Shown: positions 19,807 through 28,888, counted from the stretch's first letter. The stretch: DNA of 64,000 nt from Gammaproteobacteria bacterium RIFOXYD12_FULL_61_37 (GCA_001801995.1 MGZB01000025.1:1-64000), one strand, 5' to 3'. A program made the numbers and translations. Notes: a model not told the origin generated them from the letters alone.

Positions 19807-19835
19807 CGCCGGACGGGCCAGGGACCCGTCCGGCG
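19807..19835 (-). terminator. GC-rich hairpin between the 1408-aa gene and the small secreted protein gene
   Basis: Perfect 11-bp arms CGCCGGACGGG / CCCGTCCGGCG with a 7-base loop. On the minus strand it is followed by TTTGTATTT, so it can end the transcript of the small gene at 19863-20117; on the plus strand there is no U-tract. Confidence 0.55.
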
Positions 19836-19862
19836 TGGAGCCATTAAACCCGGTGCTTGCCG

Positions 19863-20117
19863 TTACCAGCCATGCCTGTGGTCGTGGCGGTGGCCGTGCC
19901 GCCAGTCATCGCGCCAATAGGGGCCAACCCAATAGCAACGCCCGCGGTGAAATTCATAGCCCCTGCCGCACTCCCGCCATTCCCTATGCTGATGACGGGG
20001 TTCGGAGTAATCGCCCCGATAGCCGCCGTCACGGTCATAGGGCCGCGCCTCGGCCAACCCCGGCGTTACCAGCAATGTGGTGGAAAGGGCAATAGCAGCG
20101 AAAATTGATTTGATCAT
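19863..20117 (-). CDS. Small secreted His/Arg/Tyr-rich protein
   Basis: An 84-residue protein with a clear signal peptide (MIKSIFAAIALSTTLLVTPGLAEA, cleaved near residue 23). The short mature part is rich in Arg, His, Tyr, Asp and Gly, and ends in His/Asp repeats (RHGHRHDHRHGW). Two cysteines in the mature part (CGRGYEFHRGRC) could form a disulfide. The His-rich tail could bind metal ions, but no family assignment is possible. It is read divergently from tRNA-Ser, has a hairpin after its stop, and carries a four-fold 11-bp repeat upstream (20190-20233) that looks like a response-regulator site. Confidence 0.7.
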   Translation of the reverse strand: MIKSIFAAIALSTTLLVTPGLAEARPYDRDGGYRGDYSEPRHQHREWRECGRGYEFHRGRCYWVGPYWRDDWRHGHRHDHRHGW

Positions 20118-20189
20118 CTCTCTATATCCTCGGCGGAGTTCAGAAACGGACCTCCCGTTTCTTCAGGCTTCAATCTAGCCGAGGACCAC

Positions 20190-20233
20190 TTAACCGCCCC
20201 TGAACCGAAGCTGAACCGCAGTTGAACAGAGAA
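20190..20233. promoter_or_regulatory. Four 11-bp-phased TGAAC repeats, likely response-regulator operator
   Basis: TTAAC at 20190 and TGAAC at 20201, 20212 and 20223 recur exactly every 11 bases, three of them followed by CG. One-turn phased direct repeats are the usual layout of OmpR/PhoB-family binding sites. It lies 73-116 bases upstream of the ATG of the small secreted protein gene (20117, minus strand). A separate inverted repeat GAAACGG/CCGTTTC (20143-20161) sits between it and the start codon. Confidence 0.6.
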
Positions 20234-20364
20234 GGGTTTCTCCGCGAATCCTTATATCTTGATGCGTAAGCGCCAAGTTAACCCCATTGCCATAAAGTTA
20301 AGCGAACCTCTACGTGTTCTTTGCGGTTGAATCGGGGATTCAGGATTACTCGGCTCATCCCTGA

Positions 20365-20400
20365 TAAAGCAAAAGGCCCCTCGGGGGGCCTTTTGCTTTA
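20365..20400 (-). terminator. Terminator of tRNA-Ser
   Basis: Perfect 16-bp inverted repeat TAAAGCAAAAGGCCCC / GGGGCCTTTTGCTTTA with loop TCGG, immediately after the tRNA-Ser 3' end on the minus strand. The T-rich outer stem provides the U-tract in either direction. Confidence 0.92.
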
Positions 20401-20401
20401 T

Positions 20402-20489
20402 TGGCGGAGAGGGAGGGATTCGAACCCTCGATACGTTGCCGTATACACACTTTCCAGGCGTGCTCCTTCAGCCGCTCGGACACCTCTCC
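20402..20489 (-). tRNA. tRNA-Ser (GGA)
   Basis: An 88-nt class II tRNA on the minus strand with acceptor GGAGAGG pairing CCTCTCC, discriminator G and encoded CCA. It has a long variable arm, and anticodon loop CTGGAAA gives GGA (serine). A strong terminator follows directly. Confidence 0.97.
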
Positions 20490-20585
20490 AGATTTTGAAT
20501 TCCCGATTTCGGATTTGTCCCTCCGTCGGGAAGCCGCTTATCCTATGCGAGATCTCTCTAAAAAACAACCCAAGGGGCTTTCCCT

Positions 20586-21026
20586 ATGAACAAGATTCTA
20601 GCCTTGCTGCTGGCTCTGGCGACCCTGGGCGCCGAGGCCGCCATGTACAAGTGGACGGATGAGAACGGCAAGACGGTCTATTCGCAACAGCCCCCGCCAA
20701 CCGGGGAGGTGGAACGGGTGCGCACCGTGCCTACCCCGGAGCAGTCGGTCGAGGCGGCGCGAAAGAAGCTGCAAGAGCAGATGCAGCAGATCGAGGACCG
20801 CCGGGAGGATCGCGAGATCGCCAAGGACAAGGAGGATCAGGCGAGGTCCAAGGATGCCCTGGCGGGGCAAAATTGCGATCTGGCCCGGAAGAATCTGGAG
20901 GCGCTGAACGGCTCTCCGAATCGCCTGGCCAGGATGGCGGACGGGAGCTATAAGCGCCTCGCCCCGGCGGAGCGGCAACAGAAAATCGACGAGGCTACGA
21001 AGCAGGTCCGGGAGAATTGCCGGTAG
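20586..21026 (+). CDS. DUF4124-domain periplasmic protein
   Basis: A 146-residue exported protein with a signal peptide (MNKILALLLALATLGAEA) followed by the DUF4124 signature MYKWTDENGKTVYSQQPP. After that comes a long charged helix (about 55-105, rich in Arg, Glu, Lys and Gln) and a C-terminal helical segment with two Cys (NCD and ENCR). DUF4124 proteins are common in gamma- and betaproteobacteria and have no established function. It is convergent with lapD, whose stop is 12 bases away, so the two transcripts must overlap or stop very tightly. Confidence 0.9.
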   Translation: MNKILALLLALATLGAEAAMYKWTDENGKTVYSQQPPPTGEVERVRTVPTPEQSVEAARKKLQEQMQQIEDRREDREIAKDKEDQARSKDALAGQNCDLARKNLEALNGSPNRLARMADGSYKRLAPAERQQKIDEATKQVRENCR

Positions 21027-21038
21027 CTGGGCAGCTTC

Positions 21039-22985
21039 TCAGGCGGGCCTGCCCAGGAAATAGCCCTGACCGCCGTCCAGATTCAGGCCTTGCAGCCAGT
21101 TCCAGACCTCCTCGGATTCGATGGACTCGGCGATGACCTCGATATCCAGGCTATGGGCGATCTCCACCAGGGAGCGGATGTAGAATTCGTGGTCCTTGTC
21201 GCCCAGTTGACGCACAAAGCTGCCGTCGATCTTCAGGTAATCGACCTTCAGTGAATGGAGGTAGCTGAAGGAGGAGAAGCCGCGGCCAAAATGGTCGAGG
21301 GAGAAGCGGACGCCATAGGCGGCGAAGCGCTGGATGACATCCCTCAGCTCTTCCAGCAGGGTAATGGCGCCGTATTCGGGCAGTTCGAAGATGATGCGTC
21401 TGCTCATGGGGTTGGATTTGAGCGTGTCTTCCAGCCAGCGGACAAAGGTCAGCGAACCTATCGACATGGGCGACAAATTGATCGCCAAAGGGCCACCGCC
21501 CGGCGTTGCGTTCAGAAGGCCGATCGCTTCAAGGATCACCGCCTTATCGACATCCACAGCCATGCCGAAGCGCTCCACCATGGGCATAAAGCTGCCGGCG
21601 GTCAGCAGGGCGGCATCCCCCTCGCCCAGGCTGTCGTCGCGCAGCCGCACGAAGACCTCGCGGTGCATCTCGCCCTTGCCGCCGCAGGCGGTCACGGGCT
21701 GGGTATGCAACACCAGCTTGCGCCCGGCCAGAGCGCTCTCGATAAAATCCTTCCATTCGACGCCGGTGCGTATCTTGGCAGCACCCTCCGGCGCCAGCAG
21801 ATTCCAGGCGTTGGGTCCTTGCAACTGGGCCTTGCGCAGGGCCATGTCGGCCTTGGAGAGGAGTTCGGACGGGCTCTGTCCCGGCTCGAAATAGGCCACG
21901 CCCACATGGCCAACATCCATGATTGCAGCGCCATCCTCGCCGGTCAGGCGGCCCAGTCTCTCGGTCAGGCCCTTGGCCAGATCCTCCGCCTCGGAGCAGG
22001 AGACATCCTCCGCCAGCACGGCGAAATCGGCCCCGGCCAGATGGGCCAGGGTGTATTTGGGGTTCGCCTCGCCGATGGCTTGCAGGACCCTGGCGGTCTG
22101 ACACAGATAGGCATCGCCGGCGGGATAGCCGTGCCGGTCGTTGTAGGATTTGAAGTTCTTCAATTGGACCAGGAAGAGGGCGCCCTGGTGGAATTCCTCC
22201 TCCGAGGCGACCCGGTGCTCCAGGGTGTCGATGAAGTAACGGCGGTTGGCCAGTCCCGTGACCGGGTGCTGCAAGGCCTGTTCGCGGAAGCGGTTGGCCA
22301 TGGCTTCCAGATCCGCCAGCATGGTCTTGACCTTCTGTGTCATGCGGTTCATGGCGATGACGATGCTCCGCAGATCGGGCGTCTTAGGCAGATCCTCGAC
22401 CAGGGGAAACTCCCGGTTGCAGATGCTGTTGGCCTGCCATTCGACCGTCTTCAACGGCTTCAGAACCACCCGCAACAAACCGATGGCGGCGGCCCCCAGT
22501 GCCAGGGTACTGACCAGGAACCACCAGAAGGTATCGACCGCGCTGTTCCACAACTGGAGATAGGCAAAGCCGGGATGGCTCACCACGAGCACCCGCCCGG
22601 CCTGCTGCCAGCCGGCCATGACGAAGGCTTCGCCCACCGGCGGGTCGAGGGAGATGGCCTTGACGAACCAGCCGGGCACCCCTTCGATGCCCTGGGCGAG
22701 CTTGCGCTCCACCAGCGCCTTGCCGTTCGCGTCCTCGACGATCAGGCTGCGATAGAAACCGCTGTCGAAGATGGCATCCACCATGGAAGTCACCGACGCC
22801 ACGTCGTTGCCTGCCATGTGTGAGGTGATGGACAGTCCCAGGGAGGTGGCCGCATCTTGGCCGTGGGACTCCAGTTGGGTTTGCAGATAGGCCCGGGTGT
22901 TGGTCAGGCTGATCGAGAAGGACCCCAGAAACACCGTCGTCATGAGGGCCAGAATCAGCAATACCAGTTGTCTTGTTAAGGTCAT
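21039..22985 (-). CDS. lapD: LapD-type c-di-GMP receptor (degenerate GGDEF-EAL)
   Basis: An inner-membrane receptor that binds cytoplasmic c-di-GMP and sequesters the periplasmic protease LapG, so that a surface adhesin is kept. The 648 residues run: TM helix (6-28), LapD/MoxY-type periplasmic domain (about 30-150), second TM (about 155-175), HAMP, GGDEF-like domain and EAL-like domain. Both active sites are degraded: AGADF replaces GGDEF, and the EAL position reads EVF (about residue 443, in HREVFVRLRD). The protein should therefore be a sensor with no enzyme activity. A GGGGGGA ribosome-binding site precedes the ATG. The partner lapG lies 318 bases upstream on the same strand. Confidence 0.92.
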   Translation of the reverse strand: MTLTRQLVLLILALMTTVFLGSFSISLTNTRAYLQTQLESHGQDAATSLGLSITSHMAGNDVASVTSMVDAIFDSGFYRSLIVEDANGKALVERKLAQGIEGVPGWFVKAISLDPPVGEAFVMAGWQQAGRVLVVSHPGFAYLQLWNSAVDTFWWFLVSTLALGAAAIGLLRVVLKPLKTVEWQANSICNREFPLVEDLPKTPDLRSIVIAMNRMTQKVKTMLADLEAMANRFREQALQHPVTGLANRRYFIDTLEHRVASEEEFHQGALFLVQLKNFKSYNDRHGYPAGDAYLCQTARVLQAIGEANPKYTLAHLAGADFAVLAEDVSCSEAEDLAKGLTERLGRLTGEDGAAIMDVGHVGVAYFEPGQSPSELLSKADMALRKAQLQGPNAWNLLAPEGAAKIRTGVEWKDFIESALAGRKLVLHTQPVTACGGKGEMHREVFVRLRDDSLGEGDAALLTAGSFMPMVERFGMAVDVDKAVILEAIGLLNATPGGGPLAINLSPMSIGSLTFVRWLEDTLKSNPMSRRIIFELPEYGAITLLEELRDVIQRFAAYGVRFSLDHFGRGFSSFSYLHSLKVDYLKIDGSFVRQLGDKDHEFYIRSLVEIAHSLDIEVIAESIESEEVWNWLQGLNLDGGQGYFLGRPA

Positions 22986-23055
22986 ATATCCCCCCGTTAA
23001 TCGTCAAAACCGCGAAGCCCTCGTTCGTCCCCTCTCCCTCTGAGAGAGGGTTAGG

Positions 23056-23242
23056 CTGAGAGGCTATGAAAATATCCCCCGCCTACTGCGAACGTCCCTG
23101 GATGCGGTGGGCGGCGTTGCGAAGACCACAATATCGGGTCATGTAGTCTCGCTACACTCCCAGATACTGTGGCCCTCGCGCCTTGCCCACCACACCCAGC
23201 GCCGCTCTCGCTACGGCGGGGGATATTTTCACAGCCTCTGAG
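23056..23242. repeat. 187-bp inverted-repeat element between lapG and lapD
   Basis: Arms at 23056-23083 and 23215-23242 match at 26 of 28 positions (shared core CCCCCGCC and AAAATATC). The interior also tends to pair with itself (CCACAATATCGGG against CCCAGATACTGTGG). It has no coding capacity and looks like a MITE-like or palindromic intergenic element. The rest of the 318-base gap (22986-23303) holds a CCCTCTCCCTC/GAGAGAGGG hairpin near 23030-23050 and the end of a GGGGCG-rich inverted repeat (about 23251-23298); I see no gene in it. Confidence 0.8.
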
Positions 23243-23303
23243 GGGGCAATCATGGGGCGCGGCGCATTCATCTTCCAGGATGGCCTGCCTCGCCCCATGA
23301 TCC

Positions 23304-24065
23304 TCAGCGTCCGCTTTTCAGCTTGCTTTTTACGTCCTGCCAACGGCTCAGGCGGGTGGAGGAACCGGCGCTCTGGCTGCCGCCCCTCCCTTTGGACACC
23401 CACAAGCCGCTACCGTTGAAACTATAGATGGGCAAAAGGTCCTGCCGCGCGGAGGCGCCTAAGACCTGCCGGTTCAGATTATCCAGAATCAGCGGCTCCG
23501 CATCCGGCGTCGAGTAATAGGTAAGCACCATGTGGGCCTGGTTCAACGTCAGTGCCTTGACGTAGGTAATCCTCAACTTCTCGTCCGGCACACCCAATTC
23601 CAGCAAGGTCAGATACTTGGTAATGGCGTAATCCTCGCAATCGGCGCCGTTGGTGCCCAGCATCTCCAAAGGCGTCGCCCAGTAATCCGGCTGGCCCCAG
23701 TGCCGGTCGTCGGAAATGTAGCGGATTTGGTTGAAGAAGTTGTTCACCAAAGCCAACTTTTCCCGCTCATCGGCCCCGCCGCTACTCTTGATCAACCGCT
23801 GCCAGGCCGTTACCCGCTTCATGGCATCCTCGCCATACCGGGCGCCCACGCCCTGGATCTCCTCCGGGGAGAGCAGCACCCCCGTCGTTCCCTCCGCGCC
23901 GAGACCGATGCCGAGCACACATAAAATGCAGACCAAACCCGCCCTTGCCGCCCGTGGGATGCGAAATAAATCCTCTCGATGAAGGGGTAGGAGTCTCACT
24001 CTGTCAATTCCCGCCTTGTCCGGCTGACTTGCTTGCTTTCCGTGGGCCGCCATGGCCGTATACAA
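23304..24065 (-). CDS. lapG: LapG-type periplasmic cysteine protease
   Basis: A bacterial transglutaminase-like cysteine peptidase that cleaves the N-terminus of a large surface adhesin when LapD lets go of it. The catalytic triad is visible as Cys143 (GADCEDYAI), His178 (QAHMVL) and Asp195 (ILDNL). A hydrophobic export segment spans about residues 40-57 (RAGLVCILCVLGIGLGAEG). The 253-residue ATG form (24065) has an unusually long polar N-terminus; a GTG at 23999 would give a more ordinary signal peptide, so the start is uncertain. The adhesin substrate (LapA/BapA type) is not in this window. Confidence 0.9.
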   Translation of the reverse strand: MYTAMAAHGKQASQPDKAGIDRVRLLPLHREDLFRIPRAARAGLVCILCVLGIGLGAEGTTGVLLSPEEIQGVGARYGEDAMKRVTAWQRLIKSSGGADEREKLALVNNFFNQIRYISDDRHWGQPDYWATPLEMLGTNGADCEDYAITKYLTLLELGVPDEKLRITYVKALTLNQAHMVLTYYSTPDAEPLILDNLNRQVLGASARQDLLPIYSFNGSGLWVSKGRGGSQSAGSSTRLSRWQDVKSKLKSGR

Positions 24066-24232
24066 TGCCCGCTTGATTCACCCGGCCCCGCTTCGCCATG
24101 AATATCTGGGGATCGGTAGACCGGCGTCCCATGGCCCTTCAGGCCATTTTCAGCGGTCCTTGGGATAAGGACGCGGGCGGCGGGGCGTTTGAACTGGGAC
24201 AATTATTAGCAGAATCTCGACCTTAAAGACAC

Positions 24233-25960
24233 ATGCGCACCTCTCAATTTCCCCTTAGTACCCTGAAAGAAACCCCCTCCGACGCCGAGGTCATCAGCCA
24301 TCAACTGATGCTGCGGGCCGGCATGATCCGAAAGCTGGCCGCCGGGCTCTATACCTGGCTGCCGCTGGGACTGCGCGTATTGCGCAAGGTGGAGCGCATC
24401 GTGCGCGAAGAAATGGACCGGGCGGGGGCGCTGGAGGTGCTGATGCCCTCGGTGCAGCCGGCCGAGCTGTGGCAGGAATCGGGCCGCTGGGAGCACTACG
24501 GCCCGGAGCTGTTGCGCTTCAAGGATCGCCACGCCCGCGACTTCTGCTACGGTCCCACCCACGAAGAGATCATCACCGAACTGGCCCGTAACGAACTGCG
24601 AAGCTACAAGCAGTTGCCGGTCAACTACTACCAGATCCAGACCAAGTTCCGCGACGAGATCCGGCCGCGCTTCGGCGTCATGCGGGCGCGCGAGTTCCTG
24701 ATGAAGGACGCCTACTCCTTCCATCTGGAGCAGACCTCCCTGCAAGAGACCTACGACCTGATGCACCGGACCTACAGCCGCATCTTCAGCCGCTGCGGCC
24801 TCGATTTCCGTGCCGTCGCCGCCGATACCGGCAGCATCGGCGGCAGCGCCTCCCATGAATTCCATGTGCTGGCCGATTCCGGCGAGGACGCCATCGCCTT
24901 CTCCAGCGCCAGCGACTACGCCGCCAACGTGGAGCTGGCCGAGGCCCTGCCCGCAACCAGCGAGCGCCCCGCCCCCTCACAGGCCATGCGCCTGGCCGAT
25001 ACCCCCAACGTCAGGACCATTCAGGAACTGGTCGAACAGTTCCAGCAACCCATTGAGCAGACGGTCAAGACCCTGGTGGTCGCCGCAGCCGAAGAGATGG
25101 ACTTCGACCTGGTGGCCCTGCTGGTGCGCGGTGACCACGAACTGAACGCCATCAAGGCGGAGAAGCTGCCCCAAGTGGCCTCGCCCCTGCGCTTTGCCGA
25201 CGAGACAGAGATCCGCGCCGCCGTCGGCGCCGGTCCCGGCTCCCTGGGTCCGGTCAACCTGACTATTCCGGTCATCGCCGATCGCAGCGTGGCGGTCATG
25301 GCCGATTTCAGCGCCGGCGCCAACCAAGACGGCAAGCACCTCTTCGGCATCAATTGGGAACGGGATCTACCTCTGCCCGCCGTCGCCGACATTCGCAACG
25401 TGCGCGAGGGCGATCCGAGCCCGGATGGCCAGGGGACCCTGACCATTGCGCGCGGCATCGAGGTCGGCCACATCTTCCAGTTGGGCAAGAAATACAGCGA
25501 GGCCATGAAGGCCAGCGTACTCGACGAGCAGGGCCGCGCCGTCACCATGACCATGGGCTGCTACGGCATCGGCGTGTCGCGCGTGGTGGCCGCCGCCGTC
25601 GAACAGAACAATGACGGCCAGGGCATCCTCTGGCCGGCCGCCCTCGCCCCCTTCCATGTGGCCCTGGTGCCCATGAAGCTGTACAAGTCCCACCGGGTGC
25701 GCGAAGCCGCCGAGGCCCTCCAGGCGGAACTGGAGGCCGCAGGGATCGAGGTGCTGCTGGACGACCGCGATACCCGCCCCGGTATCTCCTTCGCCGACAT
25801 GGAGCTGATCGGCATCCCCCATCGGCTTGTCATTGGCGAAAAGGGACTGGACGATGGCATGATTGAATACCGTGGCCGCCGGGATACGGAAAACCGCTTC
25901 ATCGAGCGGGATCGCATCCTCGATTTCCTTAAAGACCAACTTCAAGAGGCGATGGGCTAA
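24233..25960 (+). CDS. proS: Prolyl-tRNA synthetase, bacterial type with editing domain
   Basis: Charges tRNA-Pro. The 575-residue length and layout are those of the bacterial form. The class II catalytic core shows [22 protein letters not shown] (motif 1 region), [28 protein letters not shown] (motif 2) and [11 protein letters not shown] (motif 3). An inserted INS editing domain (about 225-400) would clear mischarged alanine, and a C-terminal anticodon-binding domain follows (about 475-570). It is followed by fabA after only 4 bases, so the two are probably one transcript, an uncommon pairing. Confidence 0.97.
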   Translation: MRTSQFPLSTLKETPSDAEVISHQLMLRAGMIRKLAAGLYTWLPLGLRVLRKVERIVREEMDRAGALEVLMPSVQPAELWQESGRWEHYGPELLRFKDRHARDFCYGPTHEEIITELARNELRSYKQLPVNYYQIQTKFRDEIRPRFGVMRAREFLMKDAYSFHLEQTSLQETYDLMHRTYSRIFSRCGLDFRAVAADTGSIGGSASHEFHVLADSGEDAIAFSSASDYAANVELAEALPATSERPAPSQAMRLADTPNVRTIQELVEQFQQPIEQTVKTLVVAAAEEMDFDLVALLVRGDHELNAIKAEKLPQVASPLRFADETEIRAAVGAGPGSLGPVNLTIPVIADRSVAVMADFSAGANQDGKHLFGINWERDLPLPAVADIRNVREGDPSPDGQGTLTIARGIEVGHIFQLGKKYSEAMKASVLDEQGRAVTMTMGCYGIGVSRVVAAAVEQNNDGQGILWPAALAPFHVALVPMKLYKSHRVREAAEALQAELEAAGIEVLLDDRDTRPGISFADMELIGIPHRLVIGEKGLDDGMIEYRGRRDTENRFIERDRILDFLKDQLQEAMG

Positions 25961-25964
25961 CCCT

Positions 25965-26483
25965 ATGTTTGAGAAAAAATCCTCCTACGACAAGGACGAT
26001 CTGCTGGCCTGCGGTCGCGGCGAGCTGTTCGGCCCCGGCAACGCCCAGCTCCCCATCCCCAACATGCTGATGATGGACCGCATCCTCCACATCTCCGACG
26101 AGGGCGGCGCCCACGGCAAGGGCGAGATCAAGGCCGAACTGGATATCAATCCCGATCTTTGGTTCTTCGGCTGCCACTTCCCCGGCGACCCGGTCATGCC
26201 CGGCTGCCTGGGCCTGGACGCCATGTGGCAGATGGTCGGATTCTACCTGGCCTGGATCGGCAATCCCGGCCACGGCCGCGCCCTGGGCGTGGGCGAGGTC
26301 AAATTCACCGGCCAGGTCCTCCCCACCGCCGGTAAGGTCAGCTACCAGATCGACATCAAGCGGGTGATCGCCCGCAAACTGGTGCTGGGCATCGCCGAAG
26401 GCTCGCTCCTGGTCGATGGCCGCGAGATCTACACCGCCAAGGACCTGCGCGTCGGCCTTTTCACCTCGACTGAGGGTTTCTGA
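25965..26483 (+). CDS. fabA: 3-hydroxydecanoyl-ACP dehydratase/isomerase
   Basis: Dehydrates 3-hydroxydecanoyl-ACP and isomerises the product to cis-3-decenoyl-ACP, the branch point of anaerobic unsaturated fatty acid synthesis. The 172-residue hot-dog protein equals the E. coli length. Catalytic His71 lies in [14 protein letters not shown] and Asp85 in [10 protein letters not shown] start at the ATG at 25965, 5 bases after the proS stop; an upstream in-frame ATG lies deep in proS. The partner fabB is not in the window. Confidence 0.97.
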   Translation: MFEKKSSYDKDDLLACGRGELFGPGNAQLPIPNMLMMDRILHISDEGGAHGKGEIKAELDINPDLWFFGCHFPGDPVMPGCLGLDAMWQMVGFYLAWIGNPGHGRALGVGEVKFTGQVLPTAGKVSYQIDIKRVIARKLVLGIAEGSLLVDGREIYTAKDLRVGLFTSTEGF

Positions 26484-26618
26484 CCGCCGGGACGGGGCTA
26501 CCTGTCCCAGGGGCGGCCCATCAGGAATCTCTTATTTTCCGCCACCTTCGTCATGTATTGATTTACCTTCCTTCTAATGTAAACATCAGAAGATATCAGA
26601 AGAAAATCTAGGACTGCC

Positions 26619-27434
26619 GTGGCGCCACTCGACAACCTGCCGCCGGGAACCCTGCGAATCTTGCAGATTACCGACACCCACCTCTACGCCGGACCGGATG
26701 GAACGCTGCTGGGGCTGAATACCCTGGCCAGCTTCACCGATGTCATGCGTCAGGCGCTGTCCGAGGCGGGCAAAGTGGATCTCATTCTGGCAACGGGCGA
26801 CCTGGTCCACGACGCCTCGCCGGAAGGCTATCAGGTAGCGGCCGATATGTTTTCCGGGGCCGGTTGCCCCGTCTACTGCATTCCAGGCAACCATGACATC
26901 CCCAAAGTCATGGAAAAGCACGTCGTTCGCGGCAAGGTTTCCACCCCCTTCGCGGCTCGCCATGGCAACTGGTTGCTGGTCATGATGAATTCGATCCTGC
27001 TCAAAAGCGAGGGGGGACACTTCACCCTGGATGAGCTGAAACGGCTGAAACAAGCGCTGAACGAAAACCCTGACGCCCACGTCATGATCTGCATGCACCA
27101 TCAGCCTGTCCCCGTCGGCAGCGCCTGGATGGACAGCATGCAGGTGGACAACGCCGGGAAATTCTTTCAGGTCATCGACAAATTCGACAACATCCGCTGC
27201 CTGCTCTGGGGCCACGTCCACCAGACCTTCGACGCGGAACGCAACGGCGTCAGGCTGCTGGCCACCCCATCCACCTGCATCCAATTCACGCCCTGCCAGG
27301 ACAACTTCGGCATCGACAACGTACCGCCTGGATACCGCTGGATCGGCCTGCTGCCCGACGGCTGCATCGAAACCGGCGTGAAACGTCTGCCCGCCGTGCC
27401 ACCCGGCATCGATTTCGGCTCTTTCGGCTACTGA
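26619..27434 (+). CDS. cpdA: 3',5'-cyclic AMP phosphodiesterase (Icc/CpdA family)
   Basis: A calcineurin-like metallophosphoesterase expected to hydrolyse cAMP. The 271 residues contain the full metal-binding set: ITDTHLY, ATGDLVHD, PGNHD, MHHQPV and WGHVHQTF. The C-terminal TPSTCIQFTP segment is typical of CpdA. Translation begins with GTG; no strong ribosome-binding site is visible. The gap to fabA (135 bases) is AT-richer than the surroundings and probably holds the promoter. Lowering cAMP would fit with the cyclic-nucleotide-binding protein at 14409, but this is only inference. Confidence 0.92.
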   Translation: MAPLDNLPPGTLRILQITDTHLYAGPDGTLLGLNTLASFTDVMRQALSEAGKVDLILATGDLVHDASPEGYQVAADMFSGAGCPVYCIPGNHDIPKVMEKHVVRGKVSTPFAARHGNWLLVMMNSILLKSEGGHFTLDELKRLKQALNENPDAHVMICMHHQPVPVGSAWMDSMQVDNAGKFFQVIDKFDNIRCLLWGHVHQTFDAERNGVRLLATPSTCIQFTPCQDNFGIDNVPPGYRWIGLLPDGCIETGVKRLPAVPPGIDFGSFGY

Positions 27435-27441
27435 GGGGCTT

Positions 27442-27714
27442 TCAGGCGATCCCGAAGCCCGCCACCGGCCCTTCCGGTATTGTCTCGCAATCGACCGAGG
27501 TCACTTCCGCCGCCGGGGGGCCTTGCCACAACCAATCCTTCAAGCGCTCGACGCTGACCGGTTCGCCGCAGGCGATCACCTCCACCCGGCCATCCCGCAG
27601 ATTGGCCGCCGAACCCGTTATCCCCAGCTCTTCGGCCTTGCGGCGGGTGGAATCCCGGAACCACACGCCCTGCACCCTGCCGGACACCAGACAACGCACA
27701 CAGATCCTCGCCAC
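27442..27714 (-). CDS. Acylphosphatase
   Basis: A small (90-residue) enzyme that hydrolyses acyl phosphates. Active-site residues are visible: Arg20 in GRVQGVWFRD and Asn38 in the SAANLRDGRVEV segment, with the family's second glycine-containing signature slightly altered (GSAAN where GWVRN is usual). I use the GTG at 27714 because GGAGG lies 6 bases upstream; the longer ATG form begins in non-conserved sequence. It is convergent with cpdA, their stops only 7 bases apart. Confidence 0.92.
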   Translation of the reverse strand: MARICVRCLVSGRVQGVWFRDSTRRKAEELGITGSAANLRDGRVEVIACGEPVSVERLKDWLWQGPPAAEVTSVDCETIPEGPVAGFGIA

Positions 27715-27799
27715 GTATGACCTCCAGGAAGAATTGACCCAGGGCATAAAGACGTCCATGACCCATGCCCTTTAGGCGCGAAAAGGTTAGGCTAAGCGG

Positions 27800-28888
27800 A
27801 TGTCTCCAACCCCAGCGGAAACCATGGCGAACCAGGAGCGCCCAAATACCCTGCTGATAGTGCTGATCGGCTACCTTTGCCTGATCGCCTTGGGCAGCCT
27901 TTACCCGCTGTGGGACTGGCGCCCCCTGTCGTCCTGGTCGCCGGCCTTTCTCTCGGAACCCTTGCCACGCTACATCACCCGCACCGATGTCACCACCAAT
28001 CTGCTGATCTACATCCCGCTCGGCTATTTGCTGGCCCTGAATCTGGGGCAGCCCCACTGGCGCAATCTGGCCATCATTCCGGCGGTCCTGCTGGGCCTGG
28101 CCTTCAGCCTTACCATGGAAAGCCTGCAACTGCTGCTGCCGGCCCGCTTCGCCTCGAATCTGGATATTTTCCTGAACGGGCTGGGGACCTTCATCGGCGG
28201 CCTGCTCTCCCTGCACCATGGGCGCTGGCTGCGCGGCGGCAAGCGCCTGGCCCGCTGGCGCCATGACTGGTTCCAGGCAGGGTCCCGCGCCGATCTGGGA
28301 CTGTGGCTGCTGCTGCTTTGGGCCTTCAGCCAGCTCTCCCTGCGCCCCTTGCCGGGGGCCGGCTGGCTGAAACTGCACCTGCGGCCCATGGACGTGCCGC
28401 CGAGCAGCCTGGATCAAATCAATCCCGACTGGCTGCTGGCGGTCTCGGTCGAAATCGTCGCCGTCGGCGCCTTCATGACCTGCCTGCTGCGGCCCGGCCG
28501 CTATGCCGCCGCACTGTTGCTGCTGTTCATCTCCGCCTTCATGCTCAAGCTGCTGGCGGCTACCCTGCTGTTGAAGTTGAGCGTCGCGGGGGGGGTGCTA
28601 TCGCTGGAGACGGTCCTGGCCTTCGTGATCGCCCTTTGGCTGCTGTTGCTCTATCCGGTCTCCCGGCGTCGGCGGGAGGTGGCCTTGTTCACTCTGGCCG
28701 GCATCATCCTCTGGCGCCTGTTTTCCGTGGAATCGCCCATCCTGCCTGAAAGAAGCGTCCTGAACCTGGTCGGCATGGCCTCCCTAGTCGCCGCCTTCTG
28801 GCCCTGGCTGGCCCTGGGATTGCTGCTCTGGCCGGAGAGAGGCGCTCCTCCGACACCCTTGCCCGACAGCGACGAGCTGGACGATTAG
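27800..28888 (+). CDS. VanZ-like membrane protein
   Basis: A polytopic membrane protein of 362 residues with about nine hydrophobic segments. The N-terminal half carries the VanZ-family pattern: an N-terminal helix, TNLLIYIPLGYLLA (about 65-78), and SLTMESLQLLLP before SNLDIFLNGLGTFIGGLL. The C-terminal half (about 160-350) is further helices without a recognisable domain. VanZ itself contributes to teicoplanin resistance in enterococci; chromosomal relatives in Gram-negatives have no known role. A bidirectional hairpin overlaps its stop codon. Confidence 0.85.
   Translation: MSPTPAETMANQERPNTLLIVLIGYLCLIALGSLYPLWDWRPLSSWSPAFLSEPLPRYITRTDVTTNLLIYIPLGYLLALNLGQPHWRNLAIIPAVLLGLAFSLTMESLQLLLPARFASNLDIFLNGLGTFIGGLLSLHHGRWLRGGKRLARWRHDWFQAGSRADLGLWLLLLWAFSQLSLRPLPGAGWLKLHLRPMDVPPSSLDQINPDWLLAVSVEIVAVGAFMTCLLRPGRYAAALLLLFISAFMLKLLAATLLLKLSVAGGVLSLETVLAFVIALWLLLLYPVSRRRREVALFTLAGIILWRLFSVESPILPERSVLNLVGMASLVAAFWPWLALGLLLWPERGAPPTPLPDSDELDD

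Noticed and set aside
15711-19844. Long opposite-strand frames (390-480 codons) under the 1408-residue gene.
   Set aside because: They are Gly/Gln/Arg-rich shadows of GC-rich coding sequence without start signals; the plus-strand frame has the signal peptide and membrane segments.
20106-20118. TTGATTTGATCAT near the small secreted gene as an FNR site.
   Set aside because: The spacing between half sites is 3, not 4, and the site covers the start codon.
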